64,000 nucleotides of DNA from Halalkalibaculum roseum (GTDB lineage Bacteria; Bacteroidota; Rhodothermia; Balneolales; Balneolaceae), in NCBI RefSeq assembly GCF_011059145.1, contig NZ_JAALLT010000003.1, positions 372,001-436,000 of the forward strand. Direction: 5' to 3'. The position numbers and the translations under genes are program-made. The notes below the pieces were generated by a model. The model did not search any database, was not told the DNA's origin, and was given only the letters and a program-made list of their open reading frames with translations. Each line of letters opens with the position of its first letter. Positions within the stretch are counted from its first letter, which is position 1. Shown piece by piece: positions 54,283-62,839 of the stretch.

Positions 54283-55863
54283 CTATTCTGTAGTGTTGGT
54301 TTTGCCAGCATTTCCTACCGTTTCGGTGGTATATATCGCTTCCCTTAGCAACTCTAATTCTGCACCCGGTATGGGTAGATGATAAGGGGTTCCGACAACC
54401 AGATCGCCCCATCCGCGTTTGTCATAAAAAGCTAATCCTGAAGCAGTTCCGAACGATTCCATTCTCTTCTCATGCTTCAGCATGCTCCAGACTGTAGCAC
54501 CATCCGATCGTACCGGATTCTGGGCATCGCTCATACTGCCGGTCGGATCGGTATACAACGCATCCGGAAGCTCACCAACTTGTACCCGAGATTCATTGAT
54601 AATATCAACAACCTGGTTTTTGTTAGCTACAGGGTCCAGATGCAACAGGGCTTCTGCTTTTAGCAAACGCATCGTTGCAGGTGTCATAATCCACTTTTCA
54701 TTACCCTGGGCATAGCTGTATCGAGGCCCCGGGTTCCTATTTAAATAGGCATAGTTGGAATAGTGGTAAATACCACGGTCAGACGGGAAAAACGAAGCGC
54801 CGGCATAGGCAAAATACTTACCATCTGATTGTGGGTCACCTTCACCCGTTATCCGACGATCCTCCGTGGTAATATCAAATGGCAAACGTTGACTGAGGTC
54901 GCTGTTTAACCAATCATCATAATTACCGGATTCATCAGCCGGACCGATGGTTTTATAATCGGCACGGGTCCATACCAAGTCCTTACCATAATAGCGCCAA
55001 CCGGAGAACCAATTTTCCTGAGGATCGTTAATAGCGAAAACATCATCTACCATTTCGGTATATCCGGCATCGACATCATCAGCTACCTGTTGCCAATCCA
55101 CATTCTGGCGCTCCTGCGGATTACGTGCCATCGCTGCCCGGTAATGGGCACGATACATCCTAATGATAGCAATAAACTCATCACGGGAAAATTCCGTAGC
55201 TCCCATCCATCCGGAAGGGATACTGGAAAAGGAAGCGGATTGAGCTGTGCTGATTGCCTGATTCAAGTAAGGTAGGGCACCGTTTGACCATACATCTGTA
55301 TAGGGAACAATTTCAAACGGCGGATTTTCCGCATCAAACTGTCCGGTTGGAACCTGATCTACGATGAAACCTTGGTCAAAATTTACAGCGATATTTGCAT
55401 GTGCCAATCCGATCACAAATTCGCCGAAAGATTTCGCTCTCGCCGTTTGATCAGCATCACCAATTTCAAGCCCCCCTTCTATGGCTCCGAGACCATCAAG
55501 TGCAGCAGAAATAGCCGCATACGAGTTGGTAAATGGAATCTCAGCTACCGCGGAATAACCGTAGGACGGATCGTTGTTATAAGGCTCACGCGGCTCAGAA
55601 CCCATGTCCTGCATCCCGAAGTTACCCCATGACGAACTCTGTTCGTCTGCGGCTACTGAAAGAGCAAATGTGGGTTCATAATTCTCACTGGCATAATAAT
55701 AAGTGCGAAACGTTCCCTGTATCAGGGTTTCAATATCACCCGGTTGTGACAAGGCACGCTCGCGGTTCGGGTCATTTTGATTTGTCACCGACAAGTCTTG
55801 GCATCCACTAAACGCCACCAGACCGGCCAGCACAAATGGAACAAATGTTTTAAATAATCTCAT
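54283..55863 (-). CDS. SusD/RagB-family surface lipoprotein (pair 3)
   Basis: 526-aa SusD-like lipoprotein with lipobox AFSGC (Cys about residue 21) followed by QDLSVTNQNDPNRERAL, close to the mature start of SusD 2. Conserved helices include RAKSFGEFVIGLAHANIAVN early and MRLLKAEALLHLDPVANK with MLKHEKRMESFGT near the C-terminus. It lies 23 nt downstream of SusC 3 and is followed by a clear terminator, giving a two-gene operon. Relationship to SusD 2 indicates duplication of the whole SusCD pair (inference from visible similarity). Confidence 0.9.
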   Translation of the reverse strand: MRLFKTFVPFVLAGLVAFSGCQDLSVTNQNDPNRERALSQPGDIETLIQGTFRTYYYASENYEPTFALSVAADEQSSSWGNFGMQDMGSEPREPYNNDPSYGYSAVAEIPFTNSYAAISAALDGLGAIEGGLEIGDADQTARAKSFGEFVIGLAHANIAVNFDQGFIVDQVPTGQFDAENPPFEIVPYTDVWSNGALPYLNQAISTAQSASFSSIPSGWMGATEFSRDEFIAIIRMYRAHYRAAMARNPQERQNVDWQQVADDVDAGYTEMVDDVFAINDPQENWFSGWRYYGKDLVWTRADYKTIGPADESGNYDDWLNSDLSQRLPFDITTEDRRITGEGDPQSDGKYFAYAGASFFPSDRGIYHYSNYAYLNRNPGPRYSYAQGNEKWIMTPATMRLLKAEALLHLDPVANKNQVVDIINESRVQVGELPDALYTDPTGSMSDAQNPVRSDGATVWSMLKHEKRMESFGTASGLAFYDKRGWGDLVVGTPYHLPIPGAELELLREAIYTTETVGNAGKTNTTE

Positions 55864-55886
55864 AATATGTTCCTCTGTAGTTTTAA

Positions 55887-58800
55887 TTAAAATTCGAGAG
55901 TAATTCTACCGGTATAGGTGCGATAGGTCGGGTAGGAAAAGTTATCAATCCTATAACCGTTGGAAATAACATCGGGATCATATCCGGAATAACCTGTAAA
56001 TGTTAGCAGGTTACGTCCGACAACACCGACCGAAACTTCACGAAATATACTTCCTACGCCATCTCCGAAGACATTACTTAAAGTACTACGCCCCATAGAA
56101 TATGTGAGACTTACTTCTCTTAACTTTAAATAAGTAGCATCCTCTACAAAATGACTGTTTACCGCATTTGTATTGTAGAGTGTACTGTAATACTGTATAG
56201 GCTTCTTATTACCTTCCGCTTTACCTTGCTGATCAACAGCACCGGCTAGAAACTCGCGATAAGGCCATTGTGCCGTACCGTTATAGATGTCACCACCAAT
56301 TTGGGCATCCCAAAGCATAAAGGCATTGAATCCTTTATAGTTGAAATTGGTGTTGAAACTGAAATTAAAGTCAGGTACTACGCTACCGATCTTGGTGAAC
56401 GAACTTCCTTCCTCATCTACATAAGCAATCGGCATTCCCCAGTCGTAGGTATTACCTGCAACCGTACCTGTCGTACCCCAGAGTTGATCCGAGATACCAT
56501 CCTGGTAGGTATTACCAGAACCGACAAATACCAGGTATCCGTCATCATTTATATCAAAGGCGTCTTGATTGCCCTGAACTGCAGATGGAAGCTCATCATA
56601 ACCGGTGATATACTTGGTTCCATATAAAGCTCCAAAGGTTTCACCTTCTCGGTTATAGAAGGCATTATATCCACCGGCACCAACGCGATAAGCGGGAAGA
56701 TTAAACTTAGTAATCGTTTGATCCGTCATATCAAAAGTACCTCCAATATTCAGTGTCATATCGTTGGTTCTCAAGACTGTCGCATCAAGTGTGGCTTCCC
56801 AGGTATCGGTTTCTACCGTACCGGCGTTCTGCCATTGTGAACTGTAACCGTAATAGGATGGCAGCGGTACGTTTAGAAGCTGATCTTCGATAGTTGACTG
56901 TGCATATACAACGGTCAAATAAACCTGATCCATAATGCCCAGCTCCATTCCGAATTCTTGCTCGGTTGTGAACTCAGGCTTAAGTTCGGCATTACCCAGT
57001 GTCTGCTTGTTAATGGATCCGACGCCTACACTGAATGTTTCATACTGTGCCTCGAAATCCGGACGGGCACCTGCAGTACCAAGTGAGTAGCGAAGCTTAA
57101 ACTCATTTATGATATCCGGTGCGAACCACCATGGCTCTTCCGATATCCGATAGGCACCACTGACTCGGTAATAGGTTTGCCATCTCTCATCTGAACCGAA
57201 AAGAGAACTTCCATCACGACGAACCATCAGGTCCAGGATGTAACGATCCTTATAATCAAGATTTGTAATGGCAAAATAACCACGTGCCCTTATTTCCTGC
57301 AGATAAGAATTTACATCTTGATTATCTGGGTGGATAGCTCCAAGACTCTTGGTATCGGCTACGATAAATCGATCACCAGATGCAGTAGTCGACTCAAAGC
57401 TGTTATCCTCATACAGTACCCGAAAGCGGGTCTGTGTGGCAAGATCACCGAATTCCTTAATAAAAGAAGCGGTTAAGCTTGCATTGAGTGCATTGTCAAT
57501 GTAGTTATACCTGCTATAGAAGCCTGATTCTGTTCCGGCATCGATAGACTCAAAGCCTAAGGGCAGATAATCCACATCTTTGTAATCGAGACGATCGTAA
57601 CTGAGATTTGCCTCTAGGTTGAACCAATCAACAGGCTGGAATGTACCGTTGATACTTCCGGTAATACGCGACCGGTTGTGGGTTTCTTCGGCTTCTGAGC
57701 GAATACCGTATAGCGGATTTTCTTCCTGGATTCGCTGGGTGGGCTGAACATCCGGTAGTCCGTCCCCGTCACGGTCTGCGGCCAAATCCATATTCGGATA
57801 TTGAAATAGCAATCCAAAGAATGGGTTGGGCATGCCTCCTACACTCGGATCATCACGTTCCGAATTAGCATATCCTGTACTTGCTGACAGTTTTAATTGG
57901 CTGCTCACATCATGATCAATATTAAAACGGAGGGAATTCCGGCTATATCCTTCTAAACCTGTAATAACTCCTGCTTCCTGTGTATTTGAAGCGGAGATCA
58001 TAAAATTCGTTTTTTCCAGGTTTTGAGAAACCGACAATTTATTTCGATATGTATTACCCGGATCAAAGAAGCGCGCCAGGTTGTCATATGTCTGTCCGGG
58101 ATAAGGATTATCCGCAAAAGAGATATTATTACCGCCAGGATAGACATCATCGGCAGCTGCATCGAAACCTACTACATTCCCACCGGCATCCAGCCAATCT
58201 CCTGAACTGTTGGTTCGGAACCAGTGGCTTTGATTCGTTTCCACTGTATTATGCAATTCGTTGATACCTGCTTCGGTTGTAAATTGAACCTGGGTATCAC
58301 CGAGACTTCCGCGGTCACCTCTTTTGGTCGTAATATTTATTATACCGTTCTGAGCTCGTGACCCATAAAGAGAAGCTGCGGCAGCACCTTTCACTACCTC
58401 AATATTGGCAATATCCTGCGGATCTAAATCCGTAGGCTCTGAAGCCAATATCGCGCCGTCAACAATATAGAGAGGTTGGTTGGATCCTTGAATACTCCCA
58501 GTACCTCTCAAAGTAATACTGCTGCCTGAGCCTGGAAGACCGCTGCTTTGAACAACATCCACTGCAGCTACTTTACCCTGGAGAGCGGCAGTGGCTGAAA
58601 TAGCCGGTGCTTTATCCAGTTCATCAGTTGAAACCTGTTCAACGCTGAACGTTGTTTTTTCTCGCGCTGTCTCGGAAATAACCCCGGTAACAACCACCTG
58701 GTCCATACCAAGAACATCCTGTTCCAAAGCTATATTTACTGTTTCTTCAGAACTTTGTAGATCAACTTCAACTGTTTTTCGTTTATAACCTATAAAGGTG

Positions 58801-59027
58801 ACGCGTAATCTATATGTACCATATGGTACATTTTCGATAGTATACTGACCTTCAGCATTTGTAGCGGAACCTCTTTCAGCTCCGACAACAAATACATTTA
58901 CGCCGGGTATAACTTCGCCTGTTTGTGAGTCTGTAACTGTTCCTGAAATAGTGCCGGTCTGAGCAAAAGCCATACCAACCCCACACAGAAACATAGCAAT
59001 CATTGTTGCTAGTAGCTTCTTAAGCAT
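55887..59027 (-). CDS. SusC/RagA-family TonB-dependent transporter (pair 3)
   Basis: 1046-aa outer-membrane transporter. The ATG at 59027 (MLKKLLATM) is preferred to 59069 because it is preceded by GAGGTTA and aligned with the other SusC starts. The signal peptide ends AFAQ. A carboxypeptidase-regulatory-like domain (about 25-105, TISGTVTDSQTGEVIPGVNV), a plug with MDQVVVTGVISETAREKTTF and SLYGSRAQNGIINITTKRG, and a barrel follow. The C-terminal YLKLREVSLTYS and VVGRNLLTFTGYSGYDPDV nearly match SusC 2. A GGGGAT motif is 82 nt upstream. Ligand unknown. Confidence 0.95.
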   Translation of the reverse strand: MLKKLLATMIAMFLCGVGMAFAQTGTISGTVTDSQTGEVIPGVNVFVVGAERGSATNAEGQYTIENVPYGTYRLRVTFIGYKRKTVEVDLQSSEETVNIALEQDVLGMDQVVVTGVISETAREKTTFSVEQVSTDELDKAPAISATAALQGKVAAVDVVQSSGLPGSGSSITLRGTGSIQGSNQPLYIVDGAILASEPTDLDPQDIANIEVVKGAAAASLYGSRAQNGIINITTKRGDRGSLGDTQVQFTTEAGINELHNTVETNQSHWFRTNSSGDWLDAGGNVVGFDAAADDVYPGGNNISFADNPYPGQTYDNLARFFDPGNTYRNKLSVSQNLEKTNFMISASNTQEAGVITGLEGYSRNSLRFNIDHDVSSQLKLSASTGYANSERDDPSVGGMPNPFFGLLFQYPNMDLAADRDGDGLPDVQPTQRIQEENPLYGIRSEAEETHNRSRITGSINGTFQPVDWFNLEANLSYDRLDYKDVDYLPLGFESIDAGTESGFYSRYNYIDNALNASLTASFIKEFGDLATQTRFRVLYEDNSFESTTASGDRFIVADTKSLGAIHPDNQDVNSYLQEIRARGYFAITNLDYKDRYILDLMVRRDGSSLFGSDERWQTYYRVSGAYRISEEPWWFAPDIINEFKLRYSLGTAGARPDFEAQYETFSVGVGSINKQTLGNAELKPEFTTEQEFGMELGIMDQVYLTVVYAQSTIEDQLLNVPLPSYYGYSSQWQNAGTVETDTWEATLDATVLRTNDMTLNIGGTFDMTDQTITKFNLPAYRVGAGGYNAFYNREGETFGALYGTKYITGYDELPSAVQGNQDAFDINDDGYLVFVGSGNTYQDGISDQLWGTTGTVAGNTYDWGMPIAYVDEEGSSFTKIGSVVPDFNFSFNTNFNYKGFNAFMLWDAQIGGDIYNGTAQWPYREFLAGAVDQQGKAEGNKKPIQYYSTLYNTNAVNSHFVEDATYLKLREVSLTYSMGRSTLSNVFGDGVGSIFREVSVGVVGRNLLTFTGYSGYDPDVISNGYRIDNFSYPTYRTYTGRITLEF

Positions 59028-59485
59028 AATTAACCTCGTTTCATTATGATTTTTGTGAAACAAGGGCAAATAAAGATGTGCCTGTTAAGCCCTAACTTAA
59101 CAAAGAGTTATCCCCATACATCCCGTTATATAATATTTTGCCCTAATTACTCGCCTAAATAATTAATATTTTCTAACAAATCAAGCATTTTTACTGATTT
59201 GCCAGGAAACATCAATAGTTGTGAAAAGAGATTTGGCTAATTACGGTCATGAAGTGAATTGTGTTTCCCAAGCTTATTATTAAACTTTTTTTACTTTGCT
59301 CATTATCATTAAACGCTTTTTATAGCGTACCAGGAAGTTGTATGTAAGCAATGAATTACCTTTAAAGTCAGGCTTGGTCATGACTTTATACCCTCACTAT
59401 TCGGGAAATTATGTAAAGGAATTGTGGCGCAAATAAAAACGAAGTAGTTTCTCCGGGGAAATGTTACTAATCTAGTAATTAAATT
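59028..59485. other. upstream region of SusC 3, no gene
   Basis: About 460 bp between SusC 3 and the second alanine racemase gene, which is transcribed toward it. It holds the GGGGAT motif (59110-59118, minus strand) and otherwise AT-rich sequence; no clear terminator for the racemase transcript was found. Confidence 0.6.
59110..59118 (-). promoter_or_regulatory. TATGGGGAT motif upstream of SusC 3
   Basis: 82 nt before the start codon on the coding strand, continuing AACTC. It shares GGGGAT with the elements before SusC 1 and SusC 2. Confidence 0.4.
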
Positions 59486-60652
59486 TTATTCCACCAGATA
59501 CCTGGGCAGCTGTGAGGGAATTCTGACCAAGACTTCGTAATTTAGGAAGTTAGTCATTTCACTGAACGAGGAAACCGTCATTTCCTGATCTCCCTGTTTC
59601 CCGATAATCACGACTTCATCTCCTTTTTTAACCCCGGGGATATCCGTGACATCGATAGTAAGTAGATTCATATTCACCAATCCGGCCACTCCTGCCCTTC
59701 GACCTTTGATGAGCACAATTCCGGCATTGGTGAGGTTCCTGCCAAAACCGTGAGAGTAACCGATAGGCACGGTGGCAATTTTCTGTTTGCGGCTGGTCTG
59801 ATATGTATTTCCATAACCAATAAACTCACCGGCCTCGACATTCTTGGTACTCATCACCACACTTTTCCACTCCATCACCCTTCTGAGGGGATCTTTATGC
59901 TCTTTTTCAATATCAGAGTGGTTCTTTACGAATTTCATGTAGGTCTCCCGATTAGGCCAGAATCCGTATTGCGCTATTCCAATGCGAACCATATCCATGG
60001 TTGTCTCCGGGTAATTCAATGCCGCTGCCGAGCAGGCCGTGTGCAAGTGTCTGGGCTCAATGCCCAGATCGATTAGTTTCTTGCTTAATTTTTTAAAATT
60101 CTCGATCTGTCGGGTAACACGTACATGATTGCTGACGCTTTCTGCTCCCGCATAATGTGTGCATATACCGTCAACCTGTAAATGATTAATGTTGTCCTTG
60201 ATGAGTTTAACTGTTTGTTCGATTTCACCGTTTTCAAGACCGGTTCGGTTCATGCCTGTTTCCAGGTGCAGATGAATGCGGGCGGGCATCCCCAAATCTT
60301 TTGCATGCTGTATAGCTGCTTTCAAACGGTCGTTTTCAAAAATGTAAAACGAGACATCCTGTTCAATGGCCCACTTGATTTCGGAGTTCTCAATCATACC
60401 CATAATCATAATGTGACTCCCATCATCGGTCTTGGCATCATGGGCTCTTTTCGCCTCATCGGAACTGAAAACAGAAAAGTGTCTTATGCCACAACTTTCT
60501 GCCAGGGGAACAAACTGCTCAATGCCGTGCCCATAAGCATTTCCTTTTATTACAGAACTGAAGACTACATCCTGCCCCACATAGTCCTTTAAGAATTCAA
60601 CATTCTGTTTAAAGGCTGATTTGCTTAGTTCTATATGGGATGGCGCGAACAT
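59486..60652 (-). CDS. second alanine racemase
   Basis: 388-aa fold-type III PLP racemase. The PLP lysine is K36 in VIKGNAYGHG, with Gly replacing the usual Ala after it, and the second base is Y280 in FIGYGNTYQTS; VPIGYSHGF and NMNLLTIDVTDIPGVKKGDEV are also present. It is about 36 residues longer than the alr at 4794-5852 and clearly a different paralog. It is the last gene of a minus-strand group with M20, M23 and racemase-family genes. Three copies of an 8-bp repeat lie just before the start codon. It may serve D-amino-acid use rather than cell-wall synthesis (inference). Confidence 0.92.
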   Translation of the reverse strand: MFAPSHIELSKSAFKQNVEFLKDYVGQDVVFSSVIKGNAYGHGIEQFVPLAESCGIRHFSVFSSDEAKRAHDAKTDDGSHIMIMGMIENSEIKWAIEQDVSFYIFENDRLKAAIQHAKDLGMPARIHLHLETGMNRTGLENGEIEQTVKLIKDNINHLQVDGICTHYAGAESVSNHVRVTRQIENFKKLSKKLIDLGIEPRHLHTACSAAALNYPETTMDMVRIGIAQYGFWPNRETYMKFVKNHSDIEKEHKDPLRRVMEWKSVVMSTKNVEAGEFIGYGNTYQTSRKQKIATVPIGYSHGFGRNLTNAGIVLIKGRRAGVAGLVNMNLLTIDVTDIPGVKKGDEVVIIGKQGDQEMTVSSFSEMTNFLNYEVLVRIPSQLPRYLVE

Positions 60653-60656
60653 GGAA

Positions 60657-60680
60657 GTTGTTGAGTTGTTGAGTTGTTGA
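60657..60680. repeat. 8-bp tandem repeat, three perfect copies
   Basis: GTTGTTGA repeated three times, 4 nt upstream of the start codon of the minus-strand alanine racemase (TCAACAAC on the coding strand). It occupies the place where a ribosome-binding site would be. Confidence 0.9.
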
Positions 60681-60849
60681 AGAGAGGATCTATCCTTTAA
60701 TAAGGGTGAAAGATTACACGGTCGAAGTCAAGCTACATTTTAAATGTTATTATTCTTAATTAAGCATTCAGAGTGGAAGCAGAGCATCCGGGAAGGTGTC
60801 AACCGCAGAGCGATTGACAAGAAAATTCCTAATTGTTCATTGTTCATTG

Positions 60850-62010
60850 TTAATTGTCAATTGCCATACACTGTTCAATAATTTTGGCAAACATCTTTAC
60901 CCCTGTCTCAATTAAATCATCCGGGAAATCATAATCGGAAGCGTGTAACGCCGACTGATCGATTCCAGCCCCCAATCCAAACATCGCGCCGGGAAAGACG
61001 TCCGTAAAATGTCCGAAATCTTCCGACCAGCTGAAGGGCTCTGCTTTTTCCAGCAATGAAAATTCATTTTGCTTTGCCGCTGACCTTATTATTTCTACAG
61101 CTTCAGTATCATTAACCGTAGCTGAAAAAGACTCCACCCATTCGGTCTCCAAGCCCAGATTATAGGTTTCAGCATGCCCTTTTGCAAATGTAACGGCCTG
61201 CTGTTTTAATTGCTCCAGTGTGTCATCGTCATAGGTTCTCAGGGTCATCATGACTTCAGCAAAACCGGGCGATGTGCCAAAGGCCCGCTCTCCAAGCCGG
61301 GCATGGATTACAGTAGCTTTTGCTGCTTGAGCCAATCCGGTATGAAATTGTGGAAGGGAGGATAAATCCCCGATTAAGTGCGACATTGCCATGGCCGGAC
61401 TTTTTCCTTCATCCGGATGTGCCGCATGCGAGGTCTCACCTTTCAGGCGAATAATGAGCCCAATGGATGCCGCTGCAAAAGCTTTCTCCCTAACTACAAT
61501 CTGGCCTTTTTCATAGCCCGGAAGATTGTGCAGGGCGAATACCCAGTCAGGTGTAATATCCTTGAACCCCTGGTCTTGCAATACACGTCGTGCTCCCTCT
61601 CCGGTTTCTTCGGCCGGCTGAAAAAGTAGCAGAACATCTCCTAACTTAGGCCTTTTTTCACCAAGCCATTGTGCTACCCCACAAATAATGGCCATATGTC
61701 CATCGTGGCCGCATTTGTGTCCCGTCTGCGGATTACCCGAGCGATAATCAATATCATTCTCCTCAGGGATGGGAAGGGCATCCAGTTCACATCGTATAAG
61801 TATTGTTGGACCATCTTTCTTTCCCTCAAATCCGGCTAGTACTCCGTGGCCTCCCAAACCGGTAAGAAGTGTATCAGGATCGGTAGATTTTAAGAAATCG
61901 ATTATCCTGGAGGCCGTTTGCTCTTCCTCTCCGGAGACCTCTGCGAGGCTATGAAGCTCATGGCGCAGCTCAACCAGTTTTTTAATATCTAATCCGGAAT
62001 TTGTGCTCAT
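60850..62010 (-). CDS. M20-family amidohydrolase
   Basis: 386-aa cytoplasmic metal-dependent amidohydrolase of the N-acyl-amino-acid/hippurate hydrolase group. Metal ligands are in GHKCGHDGHMAI, the acidic pair in QPAEETGEGAR, and histidines follow in FALHNLPGYEKGQ and in SWSEDFGHFTDV. The dimerisation domain carries SHAAHPDEGKSP. Such enzymes remove acyl groups from amino acids or cleave small peptides; the exact substrate is unknown. It lies between the alanine racemase and the M23 protein on the same strand. A tandem of ATTGTTCATTGTT-like words overlaps its 3' end (about 60830-60862). Confidence 0.9.
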   Translation of the reverse strand: MSTNSGLDIKKLVELRHELHSLAEVSGEEEQTASRIIDFLKSTDPDTLLTGLGGHGVLAGFEGKKDGPTILIRCELDALPIPEENDIDYRSGNPQTGHKCGHDGHMAIICGVAQWLGEKRPKLGDVLLLFQPAEETGEGARRVLQDQGFKDITPDWVFALHNLPGYEKGQIVVREKAFAAASIGLIIRLKGETSHAAHPDEGKSPAMAMSHLIGDLSSLPQFHTGLAQAAKATVIHARLGERAFGTSPGFAEVMMTLRTYDDDTLEQLKQQAVTFAKGHAETYNLGLETEWVESFSATVNDTEAVEIIRSAAKQNEFSLLEKAEPFSWSEDFGHFTDVFPGAMFGLGAGIDQSALHASDYDFPDDLIETGVKMFAKIIEQCMAIDN

Positions 62011-62084
62011 GGTAAAATTCAGTCAATTCCTTTGTGATACTTATTGTAAACTTTGAGCAACTTTGTGAAATAGCCGACTAAAAT

Positions 62085-62128
62085 TATAACACAGAGTTAC
62101 ACAAAGAAGCGCTGAGGGACACAGAGGA
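62085..62128. repeat. ACACAGAG-type repeat block, lone copy
   Basis: ATAACACAGAGTTACACA and GGACACAGAGGA words match the B half of the repeats at 11.3 and 15.6 kb. It lies in the gap between the M20 and M23 genes. Confidence 0.65.
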
Positions 62129-62138
62129 CTTATCTATG

Positions 62139-62726
62139 TTAATAGAGATCTCCGAGTACGATGCGGGGATCGGGGTAGAGCTTGAGTGCCTGTTCATGAA
62201 ACTCATCAGCAACGACTCCGGGCATATCCGCTTCACCGGGATCCTTAATTGAGATCTGAAAATGAAGATGCGGAACCCAGCCGCCATTAATTTTTTCCTC
62301 TCCAAGCTCGGCAATCTTTTCTCCTTTTTCAACAGATTGTCCAACTTCCCATTGATCAAGGCATGCTTCAGAAAGGTGTCCGTATAGTGCGAATAAGGTA
62401 GTGTCTTCGAATTCGTGACGTGTTACCAGCGTAGGACCATAGTTACCCTTCTGTGCATGATTTTCTTTATAGGCAAGCTCTCCATCATAAAAAGCATAGA
62501 CCGGAGCTCCGGCATTTGTCCATATATCGATGCCCATATGAATGTTTCTTTTCCCTTCGTACTGATCAGCCGTGTACATCCTGGTTCTCTTCTCATTATA
62601 CTTGCCTATGGCCCATGATTTTGAGCTAATAAATTCAGGATCATAGCGCTCGGAGAGATCAAAGACAAAGAGCTCCTCCGGGTAATCCATAACCGGGGTT
62701 AAATTAAATTCAGAGAGGTCAATCAT
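62139..62726 (-). CDS. M23 (LytM-type) metallopeptidase-domain protein without signal peptide
   Basis: 195-aa protein whose core matches the zinc endopeptidase fold: NIHMGIDIWTNAGAPVYA supplies the first His and the Asp, FALYGHLSE a third His, and GGWVPHLHFQIS the HxH. All expected zinc and catalytic residues are present. There is no signal peptide or membrane segment, which is odd because most M23 enzymes cut peptidoglycan outside the cytoplasm. Similar leaderless M23 domains occur inside larger kinase-aminotransferase fusion proteins in some bacteria (recollection, not checked). A role on cytoplasmic peptides or muropeptide fragments is possible. Confidence 0.85.
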   Translation of the reverse strand: MIDLSEFNLTPVMDYPEELFVFDLSERYDPEFISSKSWAIGKYNEKRTRMYTADQYEGKRNIHMGIDIWTNAGAPVYAFYDGELAYKENHAQKGNYGPTLVTRHEFEDTTLFALYGHLSEACLDQWEVGQSVEKGEKIAELGEEKINGGWVPHLHFQISIKDPGEADMPGVVADEFHEQALKLYPDPRIVLGDLY

Positions 62727-62839
62727 TAATAATAAATCATGTTAAACCGAAAATTATGCCGGGAATTCGCATAGGACCCCAAGTTATTGTAAAATCAGTT
62801 CTATTGGCAATTATTTGAGCATCCGAGAAGATAACAAGC

